A stretch of DNA of 64,000 nt, from positions 23,968,001 through 24,032,000 of the forward strand of contig JAZBRS010000039.1 in NCBI GenBank assembly GCA_037176725.1. Reading direction: 5' to 3'. The stretch comes from Posidonia oceanica (lineage: Eukaryota; Streptophyta; Magnoliopsida; Alismatales; Posidoniaceae). A model generated the notes under the pieces. The model saw only the letters and a program-made list of their open reading frames with translations. It did no database searches and was not told where the DNA came from. The position numbers and the translations under genes are program-made. Of this stretch, positions 12,758-21,827 are shown one piece after another; position 1 is the stretch's first letter, and every line of letters starts with the position of its first letter.

Positions 12758-13533
12758 GATAAGGTGACGGGCTTATCGTCCGGATAGTTTACGGTCCTAT
12801 CAACCGGGAGTGACAATTTACGGTCCTGTCAACCGGAGGCAGTTGTGAGTGATAGTTACTGGATATCAGCCGTATAACATGGTTGTGGGTGATAGTTTAG
12901 GAGTATCAGCCTAACGACAGTTTACGGTCCTGTCAACCGGTGGATAGTTTACAGACCTATCAACTGGAGGATAGTTTACAGACCTATCAACTGGAACCCA
13001 CAAACCATGAGGGATAGTTACTGGATATCAGCCGTATAACGCAATGCCGGATAGTTTACAGTCTATCATCTGGAGCGACAGTTTACGGTCCTGTCAACCG
13101 GCGGATAGTTTACAGACCTATCAACTGGAGGATAGTTTACAGTCCTATCAACTGGAAACGGCATTGCGAGGGACAGTTACTGGATGTCAGCCGTATAACA
13201 TGATTGCGCGTGGTAGTTTACAGTCCTACCAACTGGCAGATAGTTTACAGACCTATCAACTGGAGCGACAGTTTACGGTCCTGTCAACCGGCAGATAGTT
13301 TACAGACCTATCAACTGGAAACGCGCAATGATGAGGGATAGTTACTGGATATCAGCCGTATAATGCAATTGCGGGTGATAGTTTAGGAGTATCAGCCTAA
13401 CGACAGTTTACGGTCCTGTCAACCGGTGGATAGTTTACAGACCTATCAACTGGAGGATAGTTTACAGACCTATCAACTGGAAACCGCAATTGCAAGGGAC
13501 AGTTACTGGATGTCAGCCGTATAACACAACTGC
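12758..13533 (-). repeat. Nested hairpin array in the 3' UTR of element 1
   Basis: A closing stem pairs GCAGTTGTG (12839-12847) with CACAACTGC (13525-13533). Inside are four units, each closed by a different stem. They are CATGGTTGTGGGT (12878-12890) with ACCCACAAACCATG (12996-13009, one bulge); CGCAATGCCG (13040-13049) with CGGCATTGCG (13159-13168); ATTGCGCGT (13203-13211) with ACGCGCAAT (13321-13329); and TGCAATTGCGG (13364-13374) with CCGCAATTGCA (13484-13494). Units are joined by linker hairpins of the type GATA..TATC or GACA..TGTC followed by agccgtataa. Within units are short hairpins GATAG/CTATC, GACAG/CTGTC and GGTAG/CTACC. The first 50 bp (12758-12807) carry the two hairpins found in the satellite monomer. 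Confidence 0.9.
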
Positions 13534-13689
13534 GGGCCGACCATGGACCGACCAGAAGATAGTTTAGGAATATCAGCCTGAGATAGTTTCGGATATCAGC
13601 CTAGCACGAGTGATTGATAGATGATAGTTTAGGAATATCAGCTTGAGATAGTTTCGGATATCAGCCTAGCACGAGTGATTGATTGATTG
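13534..13689 (-). repeat. Short hairpin repeats flanking the nested array, element 1
   Basis: Two copies of a block of about 70-75 bp (one starting near 13557, the other near 13626). Each holds two small GATA..TATC hairpins followed by cagcct and cacgagtgattgat. They belong to the same hairpin family as the neighbouring array. No gene. Confidence 0.7.
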
Positions 13690-14480
13690 ATAAGAGGGGG
13701 CAAGATCATGATGAGAATGATAAGATATCGGACTTATCGGCCGGCAAAGAGGGGATGAGATAATGATGAGAAGTTGATCTAAAGAGGGGGATGAGATCAT
13801 GATGAGAGATTAAGCTAAAGAGGGGGATGAGGGAATGATGAGAAATTGAGCTAAAGAAGGAGATGAGATCATGATGAGAAATTAAGCTAAAGAGGGGGGG
13901 AGATCATGATGAGAAGTTAAGCTAAAGAGGGGGATGAGATCATGATGAGAAATTAAGCTAAAGAGGGGGGTGAGATCATGATGAGAAGTTAAGCTAAAGA
14001 GGGAGATGAGATCATGATGAGAAGTTAAGCTAAAGAGGGGGATGAGATCATGATGAGAAACTAAGCTAAAGAGGGGGATGAGATCATGATGAGAAACTAA
14101 GCTAAAGAGGGAGATGAGATCATGATGAGAAGTAAAGCTAAAGAGGGGGATGAGATCATGATGAGAAGTAAAGCTAAAGAGGGGGATGAGATCATGATGA
14201 GAAGTTAAGCTAAATGGGGGGATGAGATCATGATGAGAAGCTAAGCTAAAGAGGGGGGTGAGATTATGATGAGAAATTAAGCTAAAGAGGGGGATGAGGG
14301 AATGATGAGAATGATAAGATATCGGACTTATCAGCCGGCAAAGAGGGGATGAGGGAATGATGAGAATGATAAGATATCGGACTTATCGGCCGGCAAAGAA
14401 GGGGTAAGGGAATGATGAGAATGATAAGATATCGGACTTATCGGCCGGCAAAGAAGGGGTAAGGGAATGATGAGAAGAAA
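13690..14480 (-). repeat. 36-bp minisatellite, element 1
   Basis: Tandem copies of a 36-bp unit with the palindrome ATCATGAT followed by gagaagttaagctaaagaggggga. The array is punctuated at both ends by the hairpin GATAAG-atatcgga-CTTATC followed by ggccggc. Element 2 has the same array reversed (60541-61230). Small indels in the G runs break any frame here, which argues against coding. Confidence 0.9.
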
Positions 14481-14539
14481 TCATCCCATGATGCCAGGAA
14501 CGTCATAGGGGAAAGGGGGAGAGAATGATACCACAGGGC

Positions 14540-15370
14540 GATCAAAAGATGCCCCTGGTGTCGGGATGACACCAGGGGTTGGCCAGCGCGTCCATGGCAT
14601 CGAAAGCAGAGAGTGATGACAAGAGTGTCGTGCTTGTCAGACGAGTAGTTTGGGGTACCAGCCCGCAAGGGTCTCAGCTGAGGGCGATCAGCTGGGGACT
14701 CAGCTGGGGATGACCAGCCGAGAAGGGTGTCAGGTTGACGGACCTTTCGCCGAGCAGTTTGGGGTGCCAGCCCGCAGAGATAATGATCCAGCTGGGGGCG
14801 ACCAACTGGGGACTCGACTAGGGATGACTAGCCGAGAGGAGTGTCAGGTTGACGGACCTTTCGTCGAGCAGTTTGGGGTGCCAGCCCGCAGAGATAATGA
14901 TCCAGCTGGGGGCGACCAACTGGGGACTCGACTGGGATGACCAGCCGAGAAGGGTGTCAGGTTGACGGACCTTTCGCCGAGCAGTTTGGGGTGCCAGCCC
15001 ACAGAGAACTCAGCTGGGGATGATACCACAGGGCGGCCAAAAGATGCCCCTGGTATCAGGATGATACCAGGGCATGGCCGATGCGCCCCTGGCATCAGGA
15101 TGCAAAGATAGATAAGCAAGTGGATGGATGATAGGTTGACGATCCCATCGCCTAGCAGTTTGGGGTGCCAGCCCGCAAGGGACATAGCTGAGGATGAACA
15201 GTTGAGGAGGATGACAGGTTGACTGACCTTTCGCCGGGCAGTTTGGGGTGCCAGCCCGCAAGGGACTCAGCTGAGGATGAACAGCTGAGGAGGATGACAG
15301 GTTGACGGACCTTTCACCGGGCAGTTTGGGGTGCCAGCCCGCAGGGGACAGCGGTCCAGCCGGGGATGAC
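14540..15370 (-). repeat. 83-bp tandem repeats with hairpins, element 1
   Basis: About seven diverged copies of a unit of roughly 83 bp containing GCAGTTTGGGGTGCCAGCCC, CAGCTG palindromes and GGTTGACGGACC. Two strong hairpins interrupt the array: CCCCTGGTGTC/GACACCAGGGG (14552-14562 with 14568-14578) and CCCTGGTATCA/TGATACCAGGG (15048-15058 with 15062-15072). Their stems differ at a position where both arms have changed together. No gene. Confidence 0.88.
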
Positions 15371-15654
15371 CAGCTGGGGACGTCGGACGGCGGAGCTTAG
15401 TGTCGCGGGCCTGCAGATGCTCTGGGCTCCGGATTGGGTGCTGAGGACTTTGCTGCGTTGGGATGTCTGCAAGTCTGATTAGAGGGTCCAAGATAATGAT
15501 GATGATGATGTGCAATGCAGCAAAGAGTCTTGATGTGCAAGCAGAAAGCAGAAACAGTTTCCATTGATATGATCTTGATAAGTACAATGCCTGCGGCAGG
15601 CCAGAAATGTACAGCACAATTTGAAAGAGGACCACATGATGGTCGCACAAGGGC
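15371..15654 (-). other. Spacer downstream of the extra ORF, element 1
   Basis: Non-coding stretch between the stop of the extra ORF and the 83-bp repeats, with a short TGATGATGATG run at 15495-15510. Element 2 has a matching spacer (59391-59680). Nothing else recognised. Confidence 0.5.
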
Positions 15655-16857
15655 CTAGTCAACCCGGGCCTTCTTTGGCTGCCTAGAATCGGGGAATAAG
15701 GGGCCGCCTGGCGGGACTTCAGTGACTGGCCAGAGCTGTCGGACCTCCGCTTCATAATCAGGAGTGCATCCAGTACCTCTCACAGCTGCAACGTCTGTAG
15801 ATCGGACCCCATGCTGCATCAGACTAGCAAGCTTCTTGGTTGGGGCAGTGGTGCTGAGAGGATAAGTCTGTAGAAGCTCGGGCGCTGTGCTGTCAATGAA
15901 GGCGCCCTGCTGGAAGCCGAACTGGCGCATGACCCTGATTGGATGGTACTCTACGCCTGCTGTGAAGCCCGGAAGAATGATCAGCCGCGTGTCACGCGCG
16001 CTGAAGAAGATTGTGAATGGCTCTGCTGCAGAGGGAATGATGCGCCAGATCACAGCGTCGTCAGTCAGTGCTGACAGCCTCTCGTACTCATCTTTGACGC
16101 TCTTGTCTGCTCTGGTACGGGCGCTGCTGCAGTAAGCTTCGAAAGCATGCACTTGAGGGCGCAGAAGGTCCATCTCTAAGTGCACGGTCAGCCAGACTTG
16201 TATAAGTGCTCCGCAACCGTGGAAGTGGCGGCAGCGATGAGAAATGCGGTCCAGCCCGCGATAAGTCTCTGCCAAGACGACTGGTGCCAGGTCTATGTGC
16301 TGGGTCACCACAGCTAGTGCAATCTCTACGACCTCGATGGCCACTGTTAGTCGGCCATGAGTAAAGATTAGTTCGCCCAGAAAGCGGATGACGAACCCTC
16401 GGAGCCACAGCTCATCTCCGAGGTCAGCACGCTTGTTCAAGATATCATCAAAGTGTGCAAGGCGAAGCATAGGTTCTGGTCCACTGGCGTAGATTAGCTT
16501 TTGTTGGCATTCTTGAGTGGAGAGCCCAGTCAGTTGGCTCAGGACCCGGAGATATCCGTCGCGCCTCATAAAAACAGGCGGACCCAGGATCTTGGAAAAG
16601 CCACAGATCCGACGCACCTCTTCCAGTGTAGGTGTCAGCTCAGTCTTGTTGAAACGAAAGACATGGTGCGCCGGCTTCCAGAATCTCGCGGCGGCACACA
16701 GAAGGTGGCAGCTGACCTCCACATCCGCAGCCTTTAGCAGCTTGGTTGGTATGCCCCACAGGCGCAACTTTTCACAGTCTACTTGAGTGAGCCTGCCGAT
16801 CCATTCTCGCAGGGTTTCCGAGCAATGTACGGGAGTCAGCAGAGTAGGAAAACCCAT
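15655..16857 (-). CDS. Extra ORF, plant-mobile-domain-like protein, intact (400 aa)
   Basis: An uninterrupted 400-codon ORF in the sense of the element, between integrase and the 3' UTR repeats. The stretch FRFNKTELTPTLEEVRRICG (about residues 68-87) has the form seen in the plant mobile domain (PMD; MAIN/MAIL1 and DUF7745-type proteins), where an aromatic-rich strand is followed by E-(L/I)-T-x-T-L-E-(D/E)-V and a hydrophobic-Gly motif. The rest is alpha-helical looking, with no signal peptide or membrane segment, and ends in a basic tail (QPKKARVD). PMD domains are known in host proteins and in some plant Gypsy and MULE elements; their role in retrotransposons is not known. Element 2 has the same ORF at 58189-59390, about nine in ten residues identical but broken. 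Remaining open while gag and pol decayed next to it suggests either recent use or chance. The family call is from motif memory, not a search. Confidence 0.65.
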   Translation of the reverse strand: MGFPTLLTPVHCSETLREWIGRLTQVDCEKLRLWGIPTKLLKAADVEVSCHLLCAAARFWKPAHHVFRFNKTELTPTLEEVRRICGFSKILGPPVFMRRDGYLRVLSQLTGLSTQECQQKLIYASGPEPMLRLAHFDDILNKRADLGDELWLRGFVIRFLGELIFTHGRLTVAIEVVEIALAVVTQHIDLAPVVLAETYRGLDRISHRCRHFHGCGALIQVWLTVHLEMDLLRPQVHAFEAYCSSARTRADKSVKDEYERLSALTDDAVIWRIIPSAAEPFTIFFSARDTRLIILPGFTAGVEYHPIRVMRQFGFQQGAFIDSTAPELLQTYPLSTTAPTKKLASLMQHGVRSTDVAAVRGTGCTPDYEAEVRQLWPVTEVPPGGPLFPDSRQPKKARVD

Positions 16858-18359
16858 TACTTGATTGCAGAAGACGGGTTGATTACTTCAAGGCTTGAAG
16901 GTACCTGCTATCAATAAATAGTTAGATCTCGCAGGTATGTAACAAGCAGAAACAGAGACTGAAAATGTAGTTCCAATATGCATCTAGGCAAAGTAATAAC
17001 AGAACATAGCAATTAAGCACTGATAAGCAAAGAGATTCTGCAGCAGTCTTGCGGACATGGGGGCGAGGGCTGGTAGGAAATCTGGACCAGCGCAGCCTGA
17101 GTGTCGTCGATGTGCCTCTGCTGGGGAGAAGTACTGCCTCAGGGCCTGAGCGCGTTGCAGAGCGGAGAAATTGGCGGAAGGGGAAAGGAAAGGAAGAAGA
17201 TGCATGAATGCAAGATGCTAGTGATATGCTTATGAGGATGAATATTATTGGATGAATAAGTATGTTTGAATGGATGAGTATGCTTGGATGGATGGGTATG
17301 CTAGGGTGGATGAGTATGCTAGGGTGCCCTCAGCATACGGAGTGCTTTGGTGCCTGCTGCAGAGGAAGGGAGTGGTCCTTGACTCACTGGGCCCTACTCA
17401 GACTCTCGGCTTACTGGTGGCGCTCCGGAACAGGTCGTTGGCATTATACAGGTGGTGATGTGGCGAGGACAGGCTACTGGCTGCACTCTCAGGACCTACA
17501 CCTATTCTTTCGGCTCTCTTCTTTTTTTTTTGAAAGGTTTCTCCCTCATAGGTATGCAGTCTTTCCTTGCCCCTAGCTAGGAGAAGGTATGTGTTTGCTT
17601 TTGGGAGGATGTGGTAGACCCCTTTTCCCGGCTTGACATGCTGGGGATCTCTAGTAAAGTATGGGGGATAACGGTGCCTGTGTTTTTCGGGCTGCCTTTG
17701 CCTTTTTCCTCTTCTTCTTTTTTTGTGTTGTTTTGCTTGCTTTTCTCCTTTTTTTTTTTTTTGTTTTTGTTCGATCTCTTTTTCCCCCCTTTTTTTTTTT
17801 TGATCTTTTCCTCTCTTTTTTTTTTTTTTCAGGCTTTTGCTATCCCCATTCTGGTGGCAAAAGAAGGGTGCTTGAAATGTAATGGATTCAGGTTTTGGGT
17901 CTGCTGTGTGATGGGTAGAAGAAGCAGGGTTAGACTGCACACCCCTATCTCTAGGGCCGGCTTCTGTCTTCGTCTTCTGTTCCTTGGACGTGCCCAAACC
18001 TAGATGTCTATTCTCACTTTTTTCAAGCTCACAACCTAACATTTTTTCTCCCTCAGAGGTGTATGTCCTTGTGAGATTGGGCAGTTCGCCTGTCCTTATT
18101 GGTGGTGGCTCCCTCACTTGCTAAGACATCTAAGTAGTGCCAGGTGAGGCAGGGTGACTCTTTCCAAAGCAGGCAAGCACTTCCGGTTGTCATCACCGGG
18201 CAAAAGATGTGATGTTTGAGAGGATGACGATGATGATGAAAAGAAAGAATGCAAGAGTTGAAAGGATGACGATGATGATTTGAAAGGGGATGAAGTAAGA
18301 AGGCGAGAATGCAAGTATAGGTGGGAGAAGGGCATCTGCAACGGGGCCGCTTTCGGCTA
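16858..18359 (-). other. Spacer between integrase and extra ORF, element 1
   Basis: About 1.5 kb with no convincing gene. It includes a cluster of long T runs (17519-17829; A runs in element sense) and a short GAATGGATGAGTATGCTTG-type repeat (about 17260-17330). The last part, 16858-17210, is conserved with the sequence just upstream of the extra ORF in element 2, so it may be the leader of that ORF. Open frames through the T runs come from base composition. Confidence 0.6.
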
Positions 18360-19254
18360 CTAATAGTACTTCTTCAGGTAGCAGAGGTTGACGGGCTCAG
18401 ACTGCTTGACCTGGTCCATATCCTCAAGAGTTACAGCGCCTCCCGAAAAGATTTGCTTGACCACAAAGGGACCACGCCAATTGGGTCGGAATTTCCCTCG
18501 ACCGTCAGGCAAATGAATGGCGCGCAAGACAAGGTCCCCTGGCTGGAAGCTTCTGGGCTGGACCTTCTTCAAGAATGCTCTGGCCATCCGCTTCTGATAG
18601 CAGTGAGCGTTGTGCATGGCTTGCAATCTGCGCTCATCAATCAAGTTCAGTTGGACGCAGCGGTCTTCGACCCATTCTGCTTCTTCCAACTTAGCTTCCC
18701 GCAGGATCCGCAGAGAGGGGATCTCTACTTCAACAGGTAACACCGCTTCCATTCCGTACACCAGAGAGTACGGGGTGGCTCCTGTAGAGGTCCGGATTGA
18801 TGTCCTGTACGCCCAGAGCGCGTACGGGAGCTTGTCGTGCCAATCCTTGTGGGTTTCTGCCATTTTCTTCAGAATCTTGACAATGTTCTTGTTTGCAGAT
18901 TCCACTGCTCCGTTCATCTGAGGCCGATAGGGCGAGGATCAATGGTGCTTGATCTTGAGACTTTGCAGGTATTCTTCGATCCTTTTGGCAATGAAGTTTG
19001 AGCCGTTATCAGAGATGACAGAGTGCGGGACCCCATATCGGGCAACAATATTGTTTCTGATAAATTTTTCTGTTGCCGCAGCGGTGACTGTCCTGTAAGA
19101 GGCTGCTTCCACCCACTTGGTAAAGTAATCGATCGCTACCAGAATGTAACGATGACCATTCGAAGCAGCCGGGTGGACGGCGCCGATGACATCGATCCCC
19201 CAGGTGGAGAAAGGCCATGGCGAAGACATATTGTGCAACTGATGCGGAGGGGCC
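18360..19254 (-). pseudogene. Integrase remnant (catalytic core and C-terminus)
   Basis: Retains the core from SPWPFSTWGIDVIGAVHP through the second Asp (ISDNGSNF) and Glu (GAVESANKNI, D-35-E spacing), then the C-terminal GPF motif (NWRGPFVVKQIF). One TGA (minus strand 18941-18939) replaces the CGA present in element 2, splitting the frame. The N-terminal HHCC zinc-binding region is deleted. The final Gln codon of element 2 is a TAG here, shortening the end by one residue. Not functional as integrase. Confidence 0.92.
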
Positions 19255-19262
19255 TTGCTGAT
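19254..19262 (-). other. Deletion junction removing RT, RNase H, aRNH and the integrase N-terminus
   Basis: Sequence matching element 2 near 53111 (Ala/Ser/Glu-rich linker) is fused directly to sequence matching about 55827 (just before the integrase core). About 2.7 kb is missing. A few bases (tca) are shared at the two break points, so repair by short homology is plausible. The exact base cannot be fixed within that overlap. Confidence 0.85.
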
Positions 19263-20571
19263 TCTACTGCTGAAATTGCCGACTATTCTGCTGCTGAGGC
19301 TGCTGACTGCTTTACTGCTGAGGCATTCTGCTCTGCTGCTGCTGCATCTACTGCTGATGCTCCCCCCTCTGGGTCTTCTAGTGTGCTCGTGGAGGATATG
19401 CCGGACTGGCGGCTGATCTGGTCACTGCCGCTCGATGCATTGCTCAGGTGAGGCATGGGTTGCACAAACCACCTAGACCCGCCTTCTGGTTGAAGAGTGA
19501 TGAGCTCATCTGGTCTAGGGGAGTCCGGCACTGCTGAGTCTTCTAGGACCATGATAGAAGCATGGTCCTCTTGCAGAGGAGGATCCGTAACTACGGCTTT
19601 TCCTTTCCTTTCTGCAGCTTGATGCTCCGCCAGGTCTTCTGTTATTGACTTGATTTGTTCTTGAAAGAGCAACTCTAAGTCAGACATCCAAGAATCGACC
19701 TGGGCTTCTATCGCCGCTCCTTCTTCCTCGTCTGAGGGGGAGTCGACGTAGTAGGCGCCGGGGGCCTGCGGCACTGGCCCGGCTGCAAGATGGATCGCTG
19801 CCCTTGGAGTCTGCATGATCTGGTTCACGGGCGCGTCCGCTGATGGCAGTTCAGATGTAGAAGGCCCAAATAGACAGGCCAGCGGTGCTGCTGATGAATA
19901 AGCTTCCAGGGTCACTGTTGGAGAATAAACAAGGGTGCTCTTTGGAGGGCTCAAGGGCCCGAAGAGTATAGTGCTCAGTTGGCCTTTTGTATCGGGCCGT
20001 AACTGAGAGAGCGCAGCCTCTGACGCCATGGGGTCTTGCCATGAGAGCTGCTGCAGGTCGTCAGGAGAATGCGGAGCGGACTGTGCCAGCTGCATTCCTA
20101 AAGATGATGCTGAGGGAGCGGGCTGGGCCACGCTGCCGACTGAGTTGATGGACTGCCCCTCCAGAGATGGGGCAGTGGCACTGATGTTGCTGTGACCGCT
20201 GGTAGCATGCTTGGTTCTGCCAGAAGGAGTGTCTCTGACTCCTGCACTGCTGCTGTCTGATCTTGAGAAGCTGGTGTGGCTGCAAAAGGATGAGAACTTG
20301 CATCTGCCACAAGGCCTACTGAGCTGCCTGCTGTTTCTGCCAGAGGGAGAGCTAAATAAACTGATTGTGGGGCCTCTGCTCTGACCACTGTTTCTGCTGA
20401 GTTGATTGGGACTGCCTCTGTTGCATCAGACTGCTCCTCATCCGAGTAGTAGTCCTCAATACACACCCAATCCTCTGTCGGTGCTGTGGCTTGGTAATCA
20501 GTTGATCCCAGAATTCCTGCACTGGTAAAGTTAGTGAGGTCTCTGGGTATGGCTGGTGCACGATCTTTGAG
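19262..20571 (-). pseudogene. Low-complexity linker downstream of protease, decayed
   Basis: Corresponds to the Ala/Ser/Gln/Glu-rich linker between protease/G-patch and RT in element 2. It carries VCIEDYYSDEE, a DSPSDEEE acidic patch and repeated SAAEQ-like words. A 1-bp deletion near 20170 moves the frame between the two open segments (to 20098 and from 20131). No enzyme motif is seen. It ends at the deletion junction. Confidence 0.8.
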
Positions 20572-21825
20572 CTAGAAGCAGTGATCTTCGTTGAGCTTTG
20601 GTTCGTAGCCGAGACCTTCAGACTTCCTTCGCTCCACTGCTACGATCGGCTCCGCGATCCCTTGGCCGTGACGCCCGAGCGGCGTACCCTTTGTGTAACC
20701 CCACCTGTGACATACATTCTCGACCATTCGAAAGGGGTTATTGTGAACGGTCAAGGAGTTGACACGTTCAAGATCAGGAACGAAGTTAACTGGCTCGCAC
20801 CGGTTAACGCGATATAGGGCTTCAGAAGTCTCGGGGTCAAACGGGATAGATTGTGAAGACACGGGGGAGACTGCTTCAATCCGCTCCTTCTCAAAGTTCT
20901 CCGCCATGACGACAATGACATCATCGCCACGACGGTACTTTATCATTCGATGGAGGGTCGAAGGAAGGACCTGATGCTTGTGGAGCCAAGGGCGCCCAAG
21001 TAGAAGATTGAAGTTGGGCTTCAAGTCGACGACATAGAATTCTACGTCGAAGACGACCGGACCGATAGCCAGAGGGATAATCAGAATCCCTAGAGCGTCA
21101 TGGTGAGTGTTGTCAAAAGCAGTCATTCCCTTCACGGCTGGCGTGATATCCTCGGCTTTGAATCTGAGCTTGGTTGCTGTACGCAAGGGGCAGACATTAA
21201 GGCCTGACCCGTTATCAACCAGTGTTAGGGGAATGCGAAAGCTTTTGAACTGCACCGTGACGAATAGGGGCTGGTTGTGATTGATCCCTACCGGAGGCAG
21301 CTCATCACTCGTGAAAGAGATGACCTGGGGCTCCGCGATTAACCCAACCATGCTCTCCAAGGCAGAAGGCTCAATGGACTGGGACACACGAGCAGCCTGG
21401 AACACACGAAGAAAAGCCTCGCGGTGCTCGGCAGAAGTGTGGATCAAATCCCAGATGGAGATGTCTGCTTTGACCTTCTTAATCTGGGAAGTCAGGTCTG
21501 CTCTAGGTTGGCTCCTCCTAGCAGCTGGAGGGGGGATTCTAGCAGGTTCTAAAGGGGTAGTGGCAAGAGGCTGGGTTACTACAGGCTAGCTAGGGGCTTG
21601 GCTAGCTACGGGCTGATCTGGGGCTGGATCCGCTAAGGGTTGGCCTGAGGGTGGGGGCACAACAGGTCTAGGGGGAGTTGGCCTAATTGCCGGTGTTGGG
21701 GGTCTGTAAACCCTCCCCGATCGCGTTACTTCCGCACACATTTCTGTGGCGTAGCTGTAAGGGACGCGATGGGTGTCCAGGGTCAAATTAATGACGACTG
21801 GAGCATGTGCTGCGAGCACAAGAGG
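20572..21825 (-). pseudogene. Aspartic protease and G-patch-like region, decayed
   Basis: Contains the protease motif VDNGSGLNVCPLRTATKL (active site D-N-G-S where most families have D-[ST]-G-[AST]) and the second conserved strand NLLLGRPWLH. These are followed by a G-patch-like segment with GYTKGTPLGRHGQGIAEP and KSEGLGYEP. Two TAG codons (minus strand 21588-21586 and 20574-20572) replace CAG codons of element 2. The region is also out of frame with the upstream gag because of a 1-bp loss in a C run. Confidence 0.9.
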
Positions 21826-21827
21826 GG

